From Treponema sp. (GTDB lineage Bacteria > Spirochaetota > Spirochaetia > Treponematales > Breznakiellaceae), in assembly GCA_031273835.1 (NCBI GenBank), contig JAISRD010000095.1:1-16560 (forward strand): DNA of 16,560 nucleotides, written 5' to 3'. The notes beneath the pieces are model-generated. The model made no database searches and was not told the DNA's origin. It worked only from the letters and a program-made list of their open reading frames with translations. Made by a program: the position numbers and the translations under genes. Below are positions 6,622 to 13,695 of this stretch, piece by piece. Each line of letters opens with the position of its first letter. The first letter of the stretch is position 1.

Positions 6622-7662
6622 ATGGCCGGTAATAATTTGATAAAGCTAAATCTTTCACGGTCCCAGCAGCAGATACTGTCGGCTCTTTTCGGACTGGTAC
6701 TGTTGAGCCTGTTTTTTTCCATTTTTACGCGCTTTTTCTTAAATGTGGACAATCTGCTGACCGTGGCCCAGCAGACCACGGTTATCGCTATTATTGCCCT
6801 GGGACAAACCTATGTGCTGATCACCGGCGGCATAGACCTGGCAATCGGTTCCAATATTGCCCTGTCTGCCATGGTGGCGGCCATGATGATGACCCACGAT
6901 CCCGATGTGGGGATACATCCGGATCTGCCCATGCTTATGGGCCTTATGGCAGGCCTTTTAACCGGCGTCCTGGCGGGGGCCGCCAGCGGCGCCATGATCG
7001 CCTTTGGAAAGATACCCCCCTTTATCGCTACCCTGGGTACCATGACGGTGGTACGGGGCCTGGCGCTGGTTATGACCCAGGGCTACCCGATCAGCGGCCT
7101 GCCCGATTCATTTACCGCCATGGGTACGGGGTACAATTTCGGCGCGGGGAACAGTTACGATATAAACATGGGCGGTTACTATGTGCCCGAGGGGATGCCG
7201 AAGATACCCAATATCGTGGTTATCATGCTTATCGCGGTTTTTGTTTTCGGCTTTATTTTGCAGAAAACGAAATGGGGCCGCCATGTCTACGCGGTGGGAA
7301 GTAACTTTGAGGCCGCCCGCCTTTCCGGGGTAAATACCAAAAAAACTATCATGATGGTGTACATTTTCTCCGGTTTCCTCGCCGCCCTGGCGGGCTGCCT
7401 CCTGGCGGCCCGTATTTATTCCGCCGGGCCCGCCGCCGGGGACGGCTATGAGCTGGACGCGGTTGCCTCATCGGTCATTGGCGGTACCAGTACCATGGGC
7501 GGCGAAGGGACGGCAATCGGTACCTTTATCGGGGCCTTTATCATCGGTATTTTACGCAACGGCCTGAACCTTATCGGGGTTAATCCCTTTGTACAAAAAA
7601 TTGTTATCGGGCTGGTCATTGTCGCCTCCGTATTCCTTGACCGTATAAGGAACCGTGATTAG
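6622..7662 (+). CDS. sugar ABC transporter permease (RbsC-like)
   Basis: The membrane channel subunit of the CUT2 importer (346 aa, BPD_transp_2 type). Many hydrophobic segments run along the protein, starting at ILSALFGLVLLSLFFSIFTR. Family landmarks include ALGQTYVLITGGIDLAIGS, a glycine/alanine-rich helix LLTGVLAGAASGAMIAFGK, IPPFIATLGTMTVVRGLAL and, near the end, the loop ASSVIGGTSTMGGEGTAIGT that contacts the ATPase. ATG 6622 is preceded by GGGGG; a TTG just before it (6619) is less likely. It begins 15 bases after the ATPase stop and is followed by an intercistronic hairpin and the binding-protein gene. Confidence 0.95.
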   Translation: MAGNNLIKLNLSRSQQQILSALFGLVLLSLFFSIFTRFFLNVDNLLTVAQQTTVIAIIALGQTYVLITGGIDLAIGSNIALSAMVAAMMMTHDPDVGIHPDLPMLMGLMAGLLTGVLAGAASGAMIAFGKIPPFIATLGTMTVVRGLALVMTQGYPISGLPDSFTAMGTGYNFGAGNSYDINMGGYYVPEGMPKIPNIVVIMLIAVFVFGFILQKTKWGRHVYAVGSNFEAARLSGVNTKKTIMMVYIFSGFLAALAGCLLAARIYSAGPAAGDGYELDAVASSVIGGTSTMGGEGTAIGTFIGAFIIGILRNGLNLIGVNPFVQKIVIGLVIVASVFLDRIRNRD

Positions 7663-7670
7663 GGATTTTT

Positions 7671-7687
7671 GGTGTTCGTTGAACGCC
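7671..7687 (+). promoter_or_regulatory. intercistronic hairpin before the binding-protein gene
   Basis: GGTGTTC (7671-7677) pairs with GAACGCC (7681-7687) through seven pairs including one G-U, around a GTT loop. It sits just after the permease stop and before the ribosome binding site of the binding-protein gene. There is no proper U-tract, so it is more likely an mRNA-processing or stability element than a terminator. Binding proteins are often made in excess of their membrane partners, and such a hairpin could help; this is inference. Confidence 0.4.
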
Positions 7688-7716
7688 TTTGTAGAACAAG
7701 TTGAGGAGAGAAGAAA

Positions 7717-8661
7717 ATGAAAAAAAGAATTTTGTTTGCCGCAGTATGCCTTCTTGTACTGGCATCCCTGCCCGTATTCGGCCAGGTAAAGAGTGTCCTG
7801 CGTCCGGGGGACAATGTTAAGGCAATGTTTATTGCCATGGACTCCATGGATCTGCACTGGCTTAAACTTACCAGGGGAGCCCAGCAGGCGGCGGGTAAAC
7901 TCAAGATTGATTTTACCAACAATGCCCCGGCGGGAAAGGTTGACGCCGCCCAGCAGATCGCCATCATGGAAGACGCCATTACCGCGAAGTATGATATCAT
8001 CCTTCTGGCGCCCCTGAACGCCGACGCCCTGGTTCCCGTGGTCAACAAGGCAAAAACCGCCGGTATCAAGGTAATCCTGGTGGATTCTCCCATCGGTACA
8101 GGCGGAAACTTTGACACCTTTATTGGTACGGATAACGCCGCGGCGGCCCGCTCCGCCGCCGATACCCTGGCAAAGGCCATAGGCGGAAAGGGTAAAGTCG
8201 CCATTGTCAACGCCCAGGCCGGCGCCGGGACGACGATGATCCGCGAGAACGCCTTCAAAGAGCGCATCCAATCCGCCTATCCGGGCATCTCCATTGTGGG
8301 TACCCAATATTCCGACGGCGATAAGGCAAAGGCCCTGAACATCGCCACCGATTTTATGCGGGCCAATCCTGATCTGGCCGGTTTCTATGCCTGTAACGAA
8401 GGCTCCACCGTCGGCGTGGGCAACGCGGTAAAACAGGCCGGCAAGACCGGAAAAGTCGTGGTTGTCGGCTGGGATAAAAGCCCCGAATCCCAGGCCCTCG
8501 TCCTGGACGGTACTATTCTGGCTGTGATGGTCCAGAATCCCGCCGCCATGGGCTCCAAGGGAATCCAGGCCGGGGTGGCCCTGATCCAGGGAAAGAACGT
8601 CCCCAAAACCGATGATTCCGGCGTAACCGTGGGAACCAAGGCCAATATTGCCAAACTCTAA
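7717..8661 (+). CDS. periplasmic sugar-binding protein (RbsB-like)
   Basis: The substrate-binding subunit of the CUT2 importer (314 aa, Peripla_BP_4/RbsB family). A signal peptide is evident (MKKRILFAAVCLLVLASLPVFG, likely cleaved after Gly22). The mature domain has the expected alternating lobes: a first-strand segment VKAMFIAMDSMDLHWLKLTR, DAAQQIAIMEDAITAKYDII, the loop IKVILVDSPI, NAQAGAGTTMIRENAFKERI, and GFYACNEGSTVGVGNAVKQA in the second lobe. GGAGAG lies 6-11 bases before ATG 7717. The gene ends the operon, before a tandem hairpin/terminator. The order ATPase, permease, binding protein matches rbsA-C-B, but no ribokinase or other sugar-specific enzyme is present, so the sugar cannot be named. 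Confidence 0.95.
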   Translation: MKKRILFAAVCLLVLASLPVFGQVKSVLRPGDNVKAMFIAMDSMDLHWLKLTRGAQQAAGKLKIDFTNNAPAGKVDAAQQIAIMEDAITAKYDIILLAPLNADALVPVVNKAKTAGIKVILVDSPIGTGGNFDTFIGTDNAAAARSAADTLAKAIGGKGKVAIVNAQAGAGTTMIRENAFKERIQSAYPGISIVGTQYSDGDKAKALNIATDFMRANPDLAGFYACNEGSTVGVGNAVKQAGKTGKVVVVGWDKSPESQALVLDGTILAVMVQNPAAMGSKGIQAGVALIQGKNVPKTDDSGVTVGTKANIAKL

Positions 8662-8673
8662 GCTATAAATTGC

Positions 8674-8706
8674 GCCGGTACCAAAACTGTTTGTTTTGGT
8701 ACCGGC
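8674..8706 (+). other. perfect 14-bp inverted repeat after the sugar-binding-protein gene
   Basis: GCCGGTACCAAAAC (8674-8687) and GTTTTGGTACCGGC (8693-8706) form a perfect 14-bp stem with a TGTTT loop. It begins 12 bases after the stop codon and has no following T-run. It may protect the 3' end of the message or act with the terminator just downstream. Confidence 0.7.
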
Positions 8707-8719
8707 TCCCGCTGAGGAA

Positions 8720-8744
8720 CCGGACCTGGAGTCCGGCTTTTTTT
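8720..8744 (+). terminator. intrinsic terminator of the sugar ABC operon
   Basis: CCGGAC (8720-8725) pairs with GTCCGG (8731-8736) around a five-base loop and is followed by C and seven T (8738-8744). It is a short but canonical rho-independent terminator, closing the operon that starts at 5026. Confidence 0.75.
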
Positions 8745-8785
8745 GCTTCATATCCTTTTTTGTATTCCTTTGCGGTCCAATACCC

Positions 8786-8814
8786 TTGACAGGATTTGTT
8801 TTTTTCCTTAATAT
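8786..8814 (+). promoter_or_regulatory. promoter of the NitT/TauT-type transporter operon
   Basis: A perfect TTGACA (8786-8791), a 17-bp T-rich spacer, and TAATAT (8809-8814, 4/6). TATCAT at 8812-8817 is a better hexamer but would need a 20-bp spacer. The presence of a terminator upstream and this promoter make the transporter pair a separate transcription unit from the sugar operon. Confidence 0.65.
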
Positions 8815-8815
8815 C

Positions 8816-8839
8816 ATAGTATTCCTCTAGGAATTCTAT
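8816..8839 (+). promoter_or_regulatory. imperfect 24-bp inverted repeat at the NitT operon start (operator-like)
   Basis: The arms 8816-8827 (ATAGTATTCCTC) and 8828-8839 (TAGGAATTCTAT) match at 10 of 12 positions. The repeat covers the expected transcription start and ends immediately before GTG 8840. It lacks the central CG of the LacI-type operator at 5068, so a different regulator is more likely. It also contains a possible ribosome binding site (AGGAA, 8829-8833). Confidence 0.5.
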
Positions 8840-9853
8840 GTGAGAGGCAGTTTAGTGAACAGAAAAAAGTGGTACGAGGACCCCAGAATAGCGGAAGACA
8901 GCGTCTGCTGGAAACCCAAATCCGAGGCCTGGTTTTGGGCGGCCTTCGGCGCCGTGGTGCTGGCCCTGGCGGAGAATCTGTTTCTGCCTTCGGCGGGGAA
9001 GCTAAGCCCGAATCCCTACAGGGTACTTCTGGCGTTCTTTGCAGCGGCCCTCCTGGTCCTCTACCTCTATGCCCTCGGCAGGAGCGGGTACCGGAAAAAA
9101 CTCTACCACAAGGCGCAGTTTATCTTTGCCGGAGGTATTGCCCTGACCGTCTGGGATCTCCTAACCACCAAGAGCGGCCTTCTGCCGACGCCGTATTTTC
9201 CCGGTCTCGCCGAGGTTGTTTATGTCATGTATGACGACCGTATGCTGCTGCTCCGCAGCACGGTCTATTCAATGAGGCTCTTTTTTGTGGGGATGATCAC
9301 CGGTACCGTCCTGGGGCTGGCGACGGGGACCCTTATAGGCTGGTGGCGTCAGTGGGATTACTGGCTTTCCCCCGTTATCAGGGTTTCGGGGATTGTACCC
9401 GCCGTTGCGTGGCTGCCGATTGCGTTGCTGATATTTCCCAACAGTTTTATCACCGGGGTTTTTTTGATTTTTATCTCATCCTGGTTTCCCGTTTCTTCGA
9501 TGATGGCGGCGGGTATTATCGCAACCCCCAAGACTTACTACGAAGCGGCGAAAACCCAGGGGGCGGACGGTAAATTTCTTCTGTTCCGGGTGGCCGTACC
9601 CAACGCCATGCCCAGCATGTTTACCGGCATTATGACGGCGACGGCCTTTTCCTTTACCACCCTGATTGTTTCCGAAATGGTGGGGGCCAAGGCGGGCCTG
9701 GGCTTTTATATCAACTGGGCCAAGGGTTGGGGCGCCTATTCCAAGGTATACGGGGCGATCATCATTATCGCCGTTGAATTCGCCCTCATACTGGCCCTTG
9801 TGGGGGTGGTGCGGAATAATGTTTTACGCTGGCAGAAGGGGATACTTAAATGA
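8840..9853 (+). CDS. NitT/TauT-type ABC transporter permease
   Basis: A membrane subunit of the nitrate/sulfonate/taurine/pyrimidine importer class (BPD_transp_1). The C-terminal two thirds carries the permease domain, beginning near MRLFFVGMITGTVLGLATGT, with the EAA-type ATPase-contact loop as YYEAAKTQGADGKFLLFRVAV followed by PNAMPSMFTGI and then LIVSEMVGAKAGLGFYI. At 337 aa it is longer than the usual 250-270; the extra N-terminal part (about residues 30-115) holds two or three further hydrophobic segments. Two GTG starts are possible: 8840 (AGGAA upstream) or 8855 (AGAGG upstream), and I cannot choose firmly. It overlaps the ATPase gene by 4 bases. The substrate is unknown. Confidence 0.9.
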   Translation: MRGSLVNRKKWYEDPRIAEDSVCWKPKSEAWFWAAFGAVVLALAENLFLPSAGKLSPNPYRVLLAFFAAALLVLYLYALGRSGYRKKLYHKAQFIFAGGIALTVWDLLTTKSGLLPTPYFPGLAEVVYVMYDDRMLLLRSTVYSMRLFFVGMITGTVLGLATGTLIGWWRQWDYWLSPVIRVSGIVPAVAWLPIALLIFPNSFITGVFLIFISSWFPVSSMMAAGIIATPKTYYEAAKTQGADGKFLLFRVAVPNAMPSMFTGIMTATAFSFTTLIVSEMVGAKAGLGFYINWAKGWGAYSKVYGAIIIIAVEFALILALVGVVRNNVLRWQKGILK

Positions 9854-10644
9854 ACGGGAAGCCGCCTGAAATTCTGATTGATATACGGAATGTCAACAGG
9901 ATCTATCACGATACCAATTTTAATCCTGTCCAGGCCCTGAAGGATCTAAGCCTTGAGATACGGAAGGGGGAATTTATCACCCTCATCGGAGCTTCAGGCT
10001 GCGGTAAAACAACGCTGCTCAGGCTTATCGCAGGGCTCGACAAGCCCCAGTCGGGAACCATCTCCATGAACGGACAGGCCATCACCGGCCCAAGCCATGA
10101 ACGGGGTTATATTTTTCAGCAGCCCACCCTCTATCCCTGGAGTACGGTTTATGAAAACGCCGCCCTGGGCCTTAAGGCCCGGGGATTGTACAAAGAAAAC
10201 AAATCCCGCATCGGGGAATATATAGACATGATCGGCCTTGGGGGTTTTGAGAAATCCTATCCCCATGAAATTTCCGGGGGTATGGCCCAGCGGGTTGCCA
10301 TCATCAGGGCCCTGATCAACGAGCCGGAAGTTTTGCTGCTGGACGAACCCCTGGGTTCCCTGGACGCCTTTAAGCGCATAGAACTGCAGGATCAACTGCT
10401 TGCAGTGTGGAAAAAGACCGGCGCCACCATGACCATGGTTACCCATGATGTGGACGAGGCCATTTATTTGAGCAGCCGCATCGTGATCATGACGCCCCGT
10501 CCGGGGCGGATTGCCGCCGTCCTGGAGGTTAAGCTTGCCGGAAACAGGAACAGAAATAACGACGACTTTATTGCCCTGCGCAAAAAAATACTGGAAGAAC
10601 TGCACCTGGGCATTTCCCGGCCCCAGCCGGAATACGTGATTTAA
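9850..10644 (+). CDS. NitT/TauT-type ABC transporter ATPase
   Basis: The ATPase partner of the preceding permease (264 aa; the ATGA overlap indicates translational coupling). All motifs are intact: Walker A GASGCGKTT (47-55), Q-loop in YIFQQPTLYPWSTVYENAAL, signature SGGMAQR, Walker B VLLLDEPLGSLDA and H-loop THDVDEA. The FQQPTLYPW pattern and the ending MTPRPGRIAAVLEV are characteristic of the SsuB/TauB/NrtD/ThiZ group. No substrate-binding protein of the NMT1/SBP_bac type is found on either side: upstream is the terminated sugar operon and downstream is a convergent LacI gene. The importer therefore needs a binding protein encoded elsewhere, or the set has lost it. Confidence 0.93.
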   Translation: MNGKPPEILIDIRNVNRIYHDTNFNPVQALKDLSLEIRKGEFITLIGASGCGKTTLLRLIAGLDKPQSGTISMNGQAITGPSHERGYIFQQPTLYPWSTVYENAALGLKARGLYKENKSRIGEYIDMIGLGGFEKSYPHEISGGMAQRVAIIRALINEPEVLLLDEPLGSLDAFKRIELQDQLLAVWKKTGATMTMVTHDVDEAIYLSSRIVIMTPRPGRIAAVLEVKLAGNRNRNNDDFIALRKKILEELHLGISRPQPEYVI

Positions 10645-10665
10645 GGGCGGCTTAAGCTTGGATTT

Positions 10666-11670
10666 TCAGGTCCGGCCTTTTGTCGATTCCCGTATGATTA
10701 AACGCGGTTCGACCAAATATTTGATAGGTTCTGTTTTATGATGCTGTATGCGTCCCAACAGTGACTGCGCTGCTATACGGCCCATATCGCATACCGATTG
10801 GGAAACGGTGGTTAGGGGGATACGGCACATGGCGGAAATCCGTATGTCGTCAAAACCCGCCACCGCGGCCTGTCCGGGGATGGGGATCTTCAATTCCAAA
10901 AGTTTTGTAATAACTCCGATTGCCACATAGTCGTTGGCGACAAAGAGGCAGGTTTTTTTGCGGACAAGATCGTAGGTTTCCGCAATGAATTGGGCAATGC
11001 GGTAACCGTCCTGATAGGTTTTAGCGTTGGAAGACATAATGGGCCGCAGGGCCTTCATATCGATATGATCCTCAAAGCCCGCCATCCTATCCAGCACCGT
11101 TTGATGATCCGAAACCGGAAGTATTATCAGTTGTTCAAAATCCAGGGTTCCTATATGTTCCGCCATAAGCCTTCCGCCCTTATAGTTATCGCAGCTTACA
11201 TAAGAAACATCGGGATCATCGGTACGGCAGTTAAGAAGCACAAAGGGGACCTTCGATTTTTTAAGCAGATCCACCGCGCCGCAGCCGGGTGAACTGGGAG
11301 CGATAAGAATACCGGCGTTACGGTTGATGATCATAGACCGTACGCCCTGAATCTCCCGTACCGGGTTCCAGCGGGAACTCATCACCTGCAGGGCATAATC
11401 GCTGGCGGAAAAAACGCTGTCAATGCCGTCGGCCAGGTCTATGTAAAAATTATTGGAGAATTCATCCACCGCAAAGCCTATGTTTTTCATGGGCAGCCCC
11501 GCTAAGCCCTGGGCAAGGGCGCTGGGGACATAGGAGTATTTGTCTATGACCGACAGAATCTGTTCGCGGGTCCTTTCCTTTACCAAATTGGGCCGGGAAA
11601 GAACCCGTGAGACCGTCGACTTGGATACCCCCGCTTCCTTTGCAATATCATCAATGGTGATATGCTTCAT
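10666..11670 (-). CDS. LacI-family transcriptional regulator
   Basis: A 334-residue repressor of the LacI/GalR family. The N-terminal helix-turn-helix is clear (ITIDDIAKEAGVSKSTVSRV, residues 4-23), followed by the hinge helix YVPSALAQGLAG (about 47-58), whose leucine in this family inserts into the central CG of the operator. The effector-binding domain resembles periplasmic sugar-binding proteins: NIGFAVDEFSNNFYIDLADG, NRNAGILIAPS, the strand PFVLLNCRTDD, TCLFVANDYVAIGVITKLLE and AAVAGFDDIRISA. It is convergent with the NitT-type ATPase and divergent from the hydrolase at 11772. The palindrome at 5068-5083 is the natural target; autoregulation is not evident, as I see no similar site at its own promoter. 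No Shine-Dalgarno precedes its ATG. Confidence 0.95.
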   Translation of the reverse strand: MKHITIDDIAKEAGVSKSTVSRVLSRPNLVKERTREQILSVIDKYSYVPSALAQGLAGLPMKNIGFAVDEFSNNFYIDLADGIDSVFSASDYALQVMSSRWNPVREIQGVRSMIINRNAGILIAPSSPGCGAVDLLKKSKVPFVLLNCRTDDPDVSYVSCDNYKGGRLMAEHIGTLDFEQLIILPVSDHQTVLDRMAGFEDHIDMKALRPIMSSNAKTYQDGYRIAQFIAETYDLVRKKTCLFVANDYVAIGVITKLLELKIPIPGQAAVAGFDDIRISAMCRIPLTTVSQSVCDMGRIAAQSLLGRIQHHKTEPIKYLVEPRLIIRESTKGRT

Positions 11671-11679
11671 TTGACGGAA

Positions 11680-11685
11680 AGTATA
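11680..11685 (-). promoter_or_regulatory. candidate -10 element of the LacI-family gene
   Basis: On the minus strand TATACT (5/6) ends nine bases before the start codon, which would place transcription initiation about 0-3 bases from the ATG. The -35 match is poor. The region between the divergent genes (11671-11771) contains no other clear promoter on this strand. Confidence 0.4.
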
Positions 11686-11758
11686 TATTAATTACTCGAA
11701 GAATTCACGGGTATATAAGGCCCGCGGCGGAACCTGAGACTTTTTTTCCGCCGCCGGG

Positions 11759-11764
11759 TATACT
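11759..11764 (+). promoter_or_regulatory. candidate -10 element of the MBL-fold hydrolase gene
   Basis: TATACT (5/6) is followed by seven bases and then ATG 11772, so the transcript would begin at or next to the start codon. The best -35 is CTGAGA at 11734-11739 (4/6) with a long 19-bp spacer. No Shine-Dalgarno is visible, consistent with a leaderless message. Confidence 0.4.
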
Positions 11765-11771
11765 CTTCTCC

Positions 11772-12611
11772 ATGAAATTGCGGGTACTCGGTTCAGGTAC
11801 TTCCCACGGTATCCCGGTGCTGGGCTGTTCCTGCCCTGTCTGCCGTTCGGCGGACAGGCGGGACCGCCGTATGCGCTGTTCCCTGTATATTGAGGGGGCG
11901 GCGGGCGAAAGGGCGCTCATCGACACGGCCCCGGAATTCCGCCTGCAGGCCCTTGAGGCGGGAATCACCGGGCTCGACGCGGTTTTTCTTACCCATGCCC
12001 ACGCGGACCATCTGCACGGCCTGGACGACATACGCCCCCTTTCCAGGGAGAAGCCCGTACCGGTTTACGGAAACGAGGAAGTCATAGGCGAGCTCCGGGA
12101 GCGTTTTTCCTATATTTTCAGGCCCACCCAGGAAGGGGGCGGGAAGCCCCGGATTGAAACCACCGCCGCCGCCGGGCCGGTACGCCTGGGGGCCCTGGTC
12201 TTTATCCCCATTCCCCTTAAACACGGAATTCTGGACATACTGGGCTGGAAGATAAGCGAACAGGCCGGACCGGAGGGGCCCGGCGGAAACGCGCCCCGGC
12301 CCTGCGCCGCCTATCTTACCGATACTTCCTGTATCAGCGAAGCTTCTTTCCGGCTTATCGGGACCGGCGGAAAGCCGGAACTGCTTATTATCGGGGGCCT
12401 GCGGGAAAGGCCCCATGAAACCCACTTTAACTTTGAACAGGCCCTGGAAGCCGCCGTCCGTATCGGGGCGAAACGGGTATACCTCACCCACCTATGCCAT
12501 TCGCATTTTCACCGGGAAATCGAGGATTATTGCGGGAAATTCGCCCGGAGACAGGGCCTTAACGGGATAAGCATGGGCCCCGCCTGGGACGGGCTGGAGG
12601 CGGAACTATAA
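11772..12611 (+). CDS. PhnP-like metallo-beta-lactamase-fold metal-dependent hydrolase
   Basis: A 279-residue MBL-fold phosphodiesterase-like protein. The N-terminus, VLGSGTSHGIPVLGCSCPVC, gives the family's GSGTS motif and a Cys cluster (C19, C21, C24) which in PhnP relatives binds a structural zinc. The catalytic metal site THAHADHLHGLDD has H75, H77, D79 and H80. Further ligands are likely the His of LKHGI, the Asp of LTDTS and a His from the THLCHSHFH region (240-247). PhnP cleaves 5-phosphoribosyl 1,2-cyclic phosphate in phosphonate breakdown, but no phn genes are nearby, so the true substrate here is open. The gene is divergent from the LacI regulator and convergent with rpmB, with only 10 bases between the stop codons. 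Confidence 0.88.
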   Translation: MKLRVLGSGTSHGIPVLGCSCPVCRSADRRDRRMRCSLYIEGAAGERALIDTAPEFRLQALEAGITGLDAVFLTHAHADHLHGLDDIRPLSREKPVPVYGNEEVIGELRERFSYIFRPTQEGGGKPRIETTAAAGPVRLGALVFIPIPLKHGILDILGWKISEQAGPEGPGGNAPRPCAAYLTDTSCISEASFRLIGTGGKPELLIIGGLRERPHETHFNFEQALEAAVRIGAKRVYLTHLCHSHFHREIEDYCGKFARRQGLNGISMGPAWDGLEAEL

Positions 12612-12621
12612 GCCGGGGCGG

Positions 12622-12813
12622 TTATACCTTTTTGGTGATATAATCGCTTCTCAGGCAGCGGGTACAGATCTTCAGGGTAAGCGTGGTACCGCCGATTTCG
12701 GTCTTTACCTTCTTCAAATTGGGCTTCCAAACCCGCCGTGTACGGTTCTTGGCGTGGCTTACCGAATTGCCGGTAACGGTATGTTTTCCGCAGATGTCGC
12801 AGGTCCGTGACAT
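12622..12813 (-). CDS. rpmB: 50S ribosomal protein L28 (zinc-type)
   Basis: A 63-residue basic ribosomal protein starting MSRTCDICGKHTVTGNSVSH, with the family core NRTRRVWKPNLKKVK and the end ICTRCLRSDYITKKV. Two CxxC pairs (C5/C8 and C50/C53) make it the zinc-binding version of L28. The start at 12813 is chosen because AAGGAAGG precedes it and the family N-terminus begins here; an upstream in-frame ATG at 12831 would place the ribosome binding site inside the coding region. It has its own promoter at 12873-12901. It lies downstream of pth on the same strand but about 195 bases away, so it is probably a separate unit. Confidence 0.96.
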   Translation of the reverse strand: MSRTCDICGKHTVTGNSVSHAKNRTRRVWKPNLKKVKTEIGGTTLTLKICTRCLRSDYITKKV

Positions 12814-12833
12814 AGTATCCTTCCTTATCAAAT

Positions 12834-12847
12834 CGGCCCAAGGGCCG
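12834..12847 (-). promoter_or_regulatory. small hairpin in the rpmB leader
   Basis: On the minus strand CGGCC-CTTG-GGCCG forms a five-pair stem with a four-base loop, between the rpmB promoter and its ribosome binding site. It has no U-tract. A role in L28 control or message stability is possible but unproven. Confidence 0.35.
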
Positions 12848-12872
12848 CTTATAACAATAGCACAGGAACCTC

Positions 12873-12901
12873 ACCATACCAGAAACCGCGGAAAATGTAA
12901 A
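12873..12901 (-). promoter_or_regulatory. sigma70-type promoter of rpmB
   Basis: On the minus strand TTTACA (12896-12901, 5/6) is followed by an exact 17-bp spacer and TATGGT (12873-12878, 4/6), preceded by TGG, which gives an extended -10. Transcription would start near 12866, leaving a leader of about 50 nt. Confidence 0.7.
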
Positions 12902-12930
12902 GGGCGGTTTGCCAATCCAAAACTTTTCTT

Positions 12931-13000
12931 TTTCGTGTCTTTAGCGGTTAATTTTTGGGCTTCCGTCCGTGCTGTCAGTGGTTCCTCTTCCGTCTTTCCG
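12931..13000 (-). repeat. intergenic segment resembling a dispersed repeat, copy 2
   Basis: This lies between pth and the rpmB promoter. On the minus strand it reads GGAACCACTGACAGCACGGA, then AAGCCCAAAAATTAACCGCT and AAAGACACGAAAAAG. Together with 603-672 it shares the order CACGGAC-AAGCCCAA-TTAACC-ACGGAC/GACACG. It is non-coding on both strands as far as I can see, apart from long shadow frames caused by the GC-rich neighbouring gene. Confidence 0.45.
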
Positions 13001-13008
13001 TCTATCGA

Positions 13009-13689
13009 TCAGGGCAGCCGCTTTTTCCCCCATTCCGGAAGCAGAGAATTGGGGCCCGAGACCAGGGCGGCGCATAAAGCCCCCCCGGCGGCCTCCAGCG
13101 CGGCCTCCAGAAGGGGCTGTTCCCGGGGGCTAAAGTCAGAGAGCACCCAGGATGTAACATCGCCGCCGGAACCGGGGGGGCCCCCCTCACCGGGAAGGCG
13201 GCCGGGGGGGCGGCCTATGCCTATACGGAGCCGCCAGAAAGCGGCGGAATTCAGGCGCTCCTTCATGGAGCGCAGGCCGTTATGGCCCCCGAGGCCCCCC
13301 CCAAATTTAAGGGACACCGTACCCAGGGGCAGTTCCAGTTCATCGTGAACGGCGATGATCCCCTCCGGGGCCGTCTTAAAAAAAGAAGCCGCCTTGAATA
13401 CCGAATCCCCCGACAGGTTCATGTAGGTTTCGGGCATAAGGAAATGAACCGTTCCCGCCGCCTGGGCGGCCGGGACTGCCTGCGCTGCCGGAACGCCGAC
13501 CCCCGGAAGGGAAGGCCCCGCCGCGGGAAGGGCGGCCCTGTCGATGAACGCGTAAAGGCCCCTGTACTTTTTCCGCCAAACCAGGCCGCCGTAAAAGGGA
13601 AGTTTTTCCGCCAGGAGCCGCCCCGCGTTATGGCGGTTACGCCTGTATTCGCCCCCCGGATTACCCAGAAACACCGCCAGTTCAAGCAC
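13009..13689 (-). CDS. pth: peptidyl-tRNA hydrolase
   Basis: Recycles peptidyl-tRNAs that drop off ribosomes. All key residues are in place: N10 in LGNPG, the catalytic H20 in NRHNAG, N91 in YMNLSG, D116 in VHDELELPLG and N137 in GGHNGLRS. The numbers from N91 onward are shifted by exactly 23 relative to E. coli (N68, D93, N114). This shows one net insertion of 23 residues at about 52-80, which holds the tandem VPAAQA units. A second Pro/Gly-rich insertion (about 161-177) follows RLRIGIGRPPG. The total of 226 aa is above the usual 185-200. The start is GTG. It begins only 6 bases after the PilZ gene stop, so the two are probably co-transcribed and coupled. Confidence 0.95.
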   Translation of the reverse strand: MLELAVFLGNPGGEYRRNRHNAGRLLAEKLPFYGGLVWRKKYRGLYAFIDRAALPAAGPSLPGVGVPAAQAVPAAQAAGTVHFLMPETYMNLSGDSVFKAASFFKTAPEGIIAVHDELELPLGTVSLKFGGGLGGHNGLRSMKERLNSAAFWRLRIGIGRPPGRLPGEGGPPGSGGDVTSWVLSDFSPREQPLLEAALEAAGGALCAALVSGPNSLLPEWGKKRLP

Positions 13690-13695
13690 GGAAAA

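Noticed and set aside
7552..8817. 421-codon open frame on the minus strand antisense to the sugar-binding protein
   Set aside because: The product is Gly/His/Asn-rich without any family motif, while the plus strand encodes a clear binding protein with signal peptide. It is a GC-driven shadow.
10645..10665. Bidirectional terminator between the convergent ATPase and LacI genes
   Set aside because: The 21-base gap has AAGCTT/CTTAAG symmetry but no stable stem with a T-run on either strand.
12683..13348. 221-codon plus-strand frame across rpmB and pth
   Set aside because: It runs antisense to two confirmed genes and is Pro/Arg/Ser-rich low complexity.
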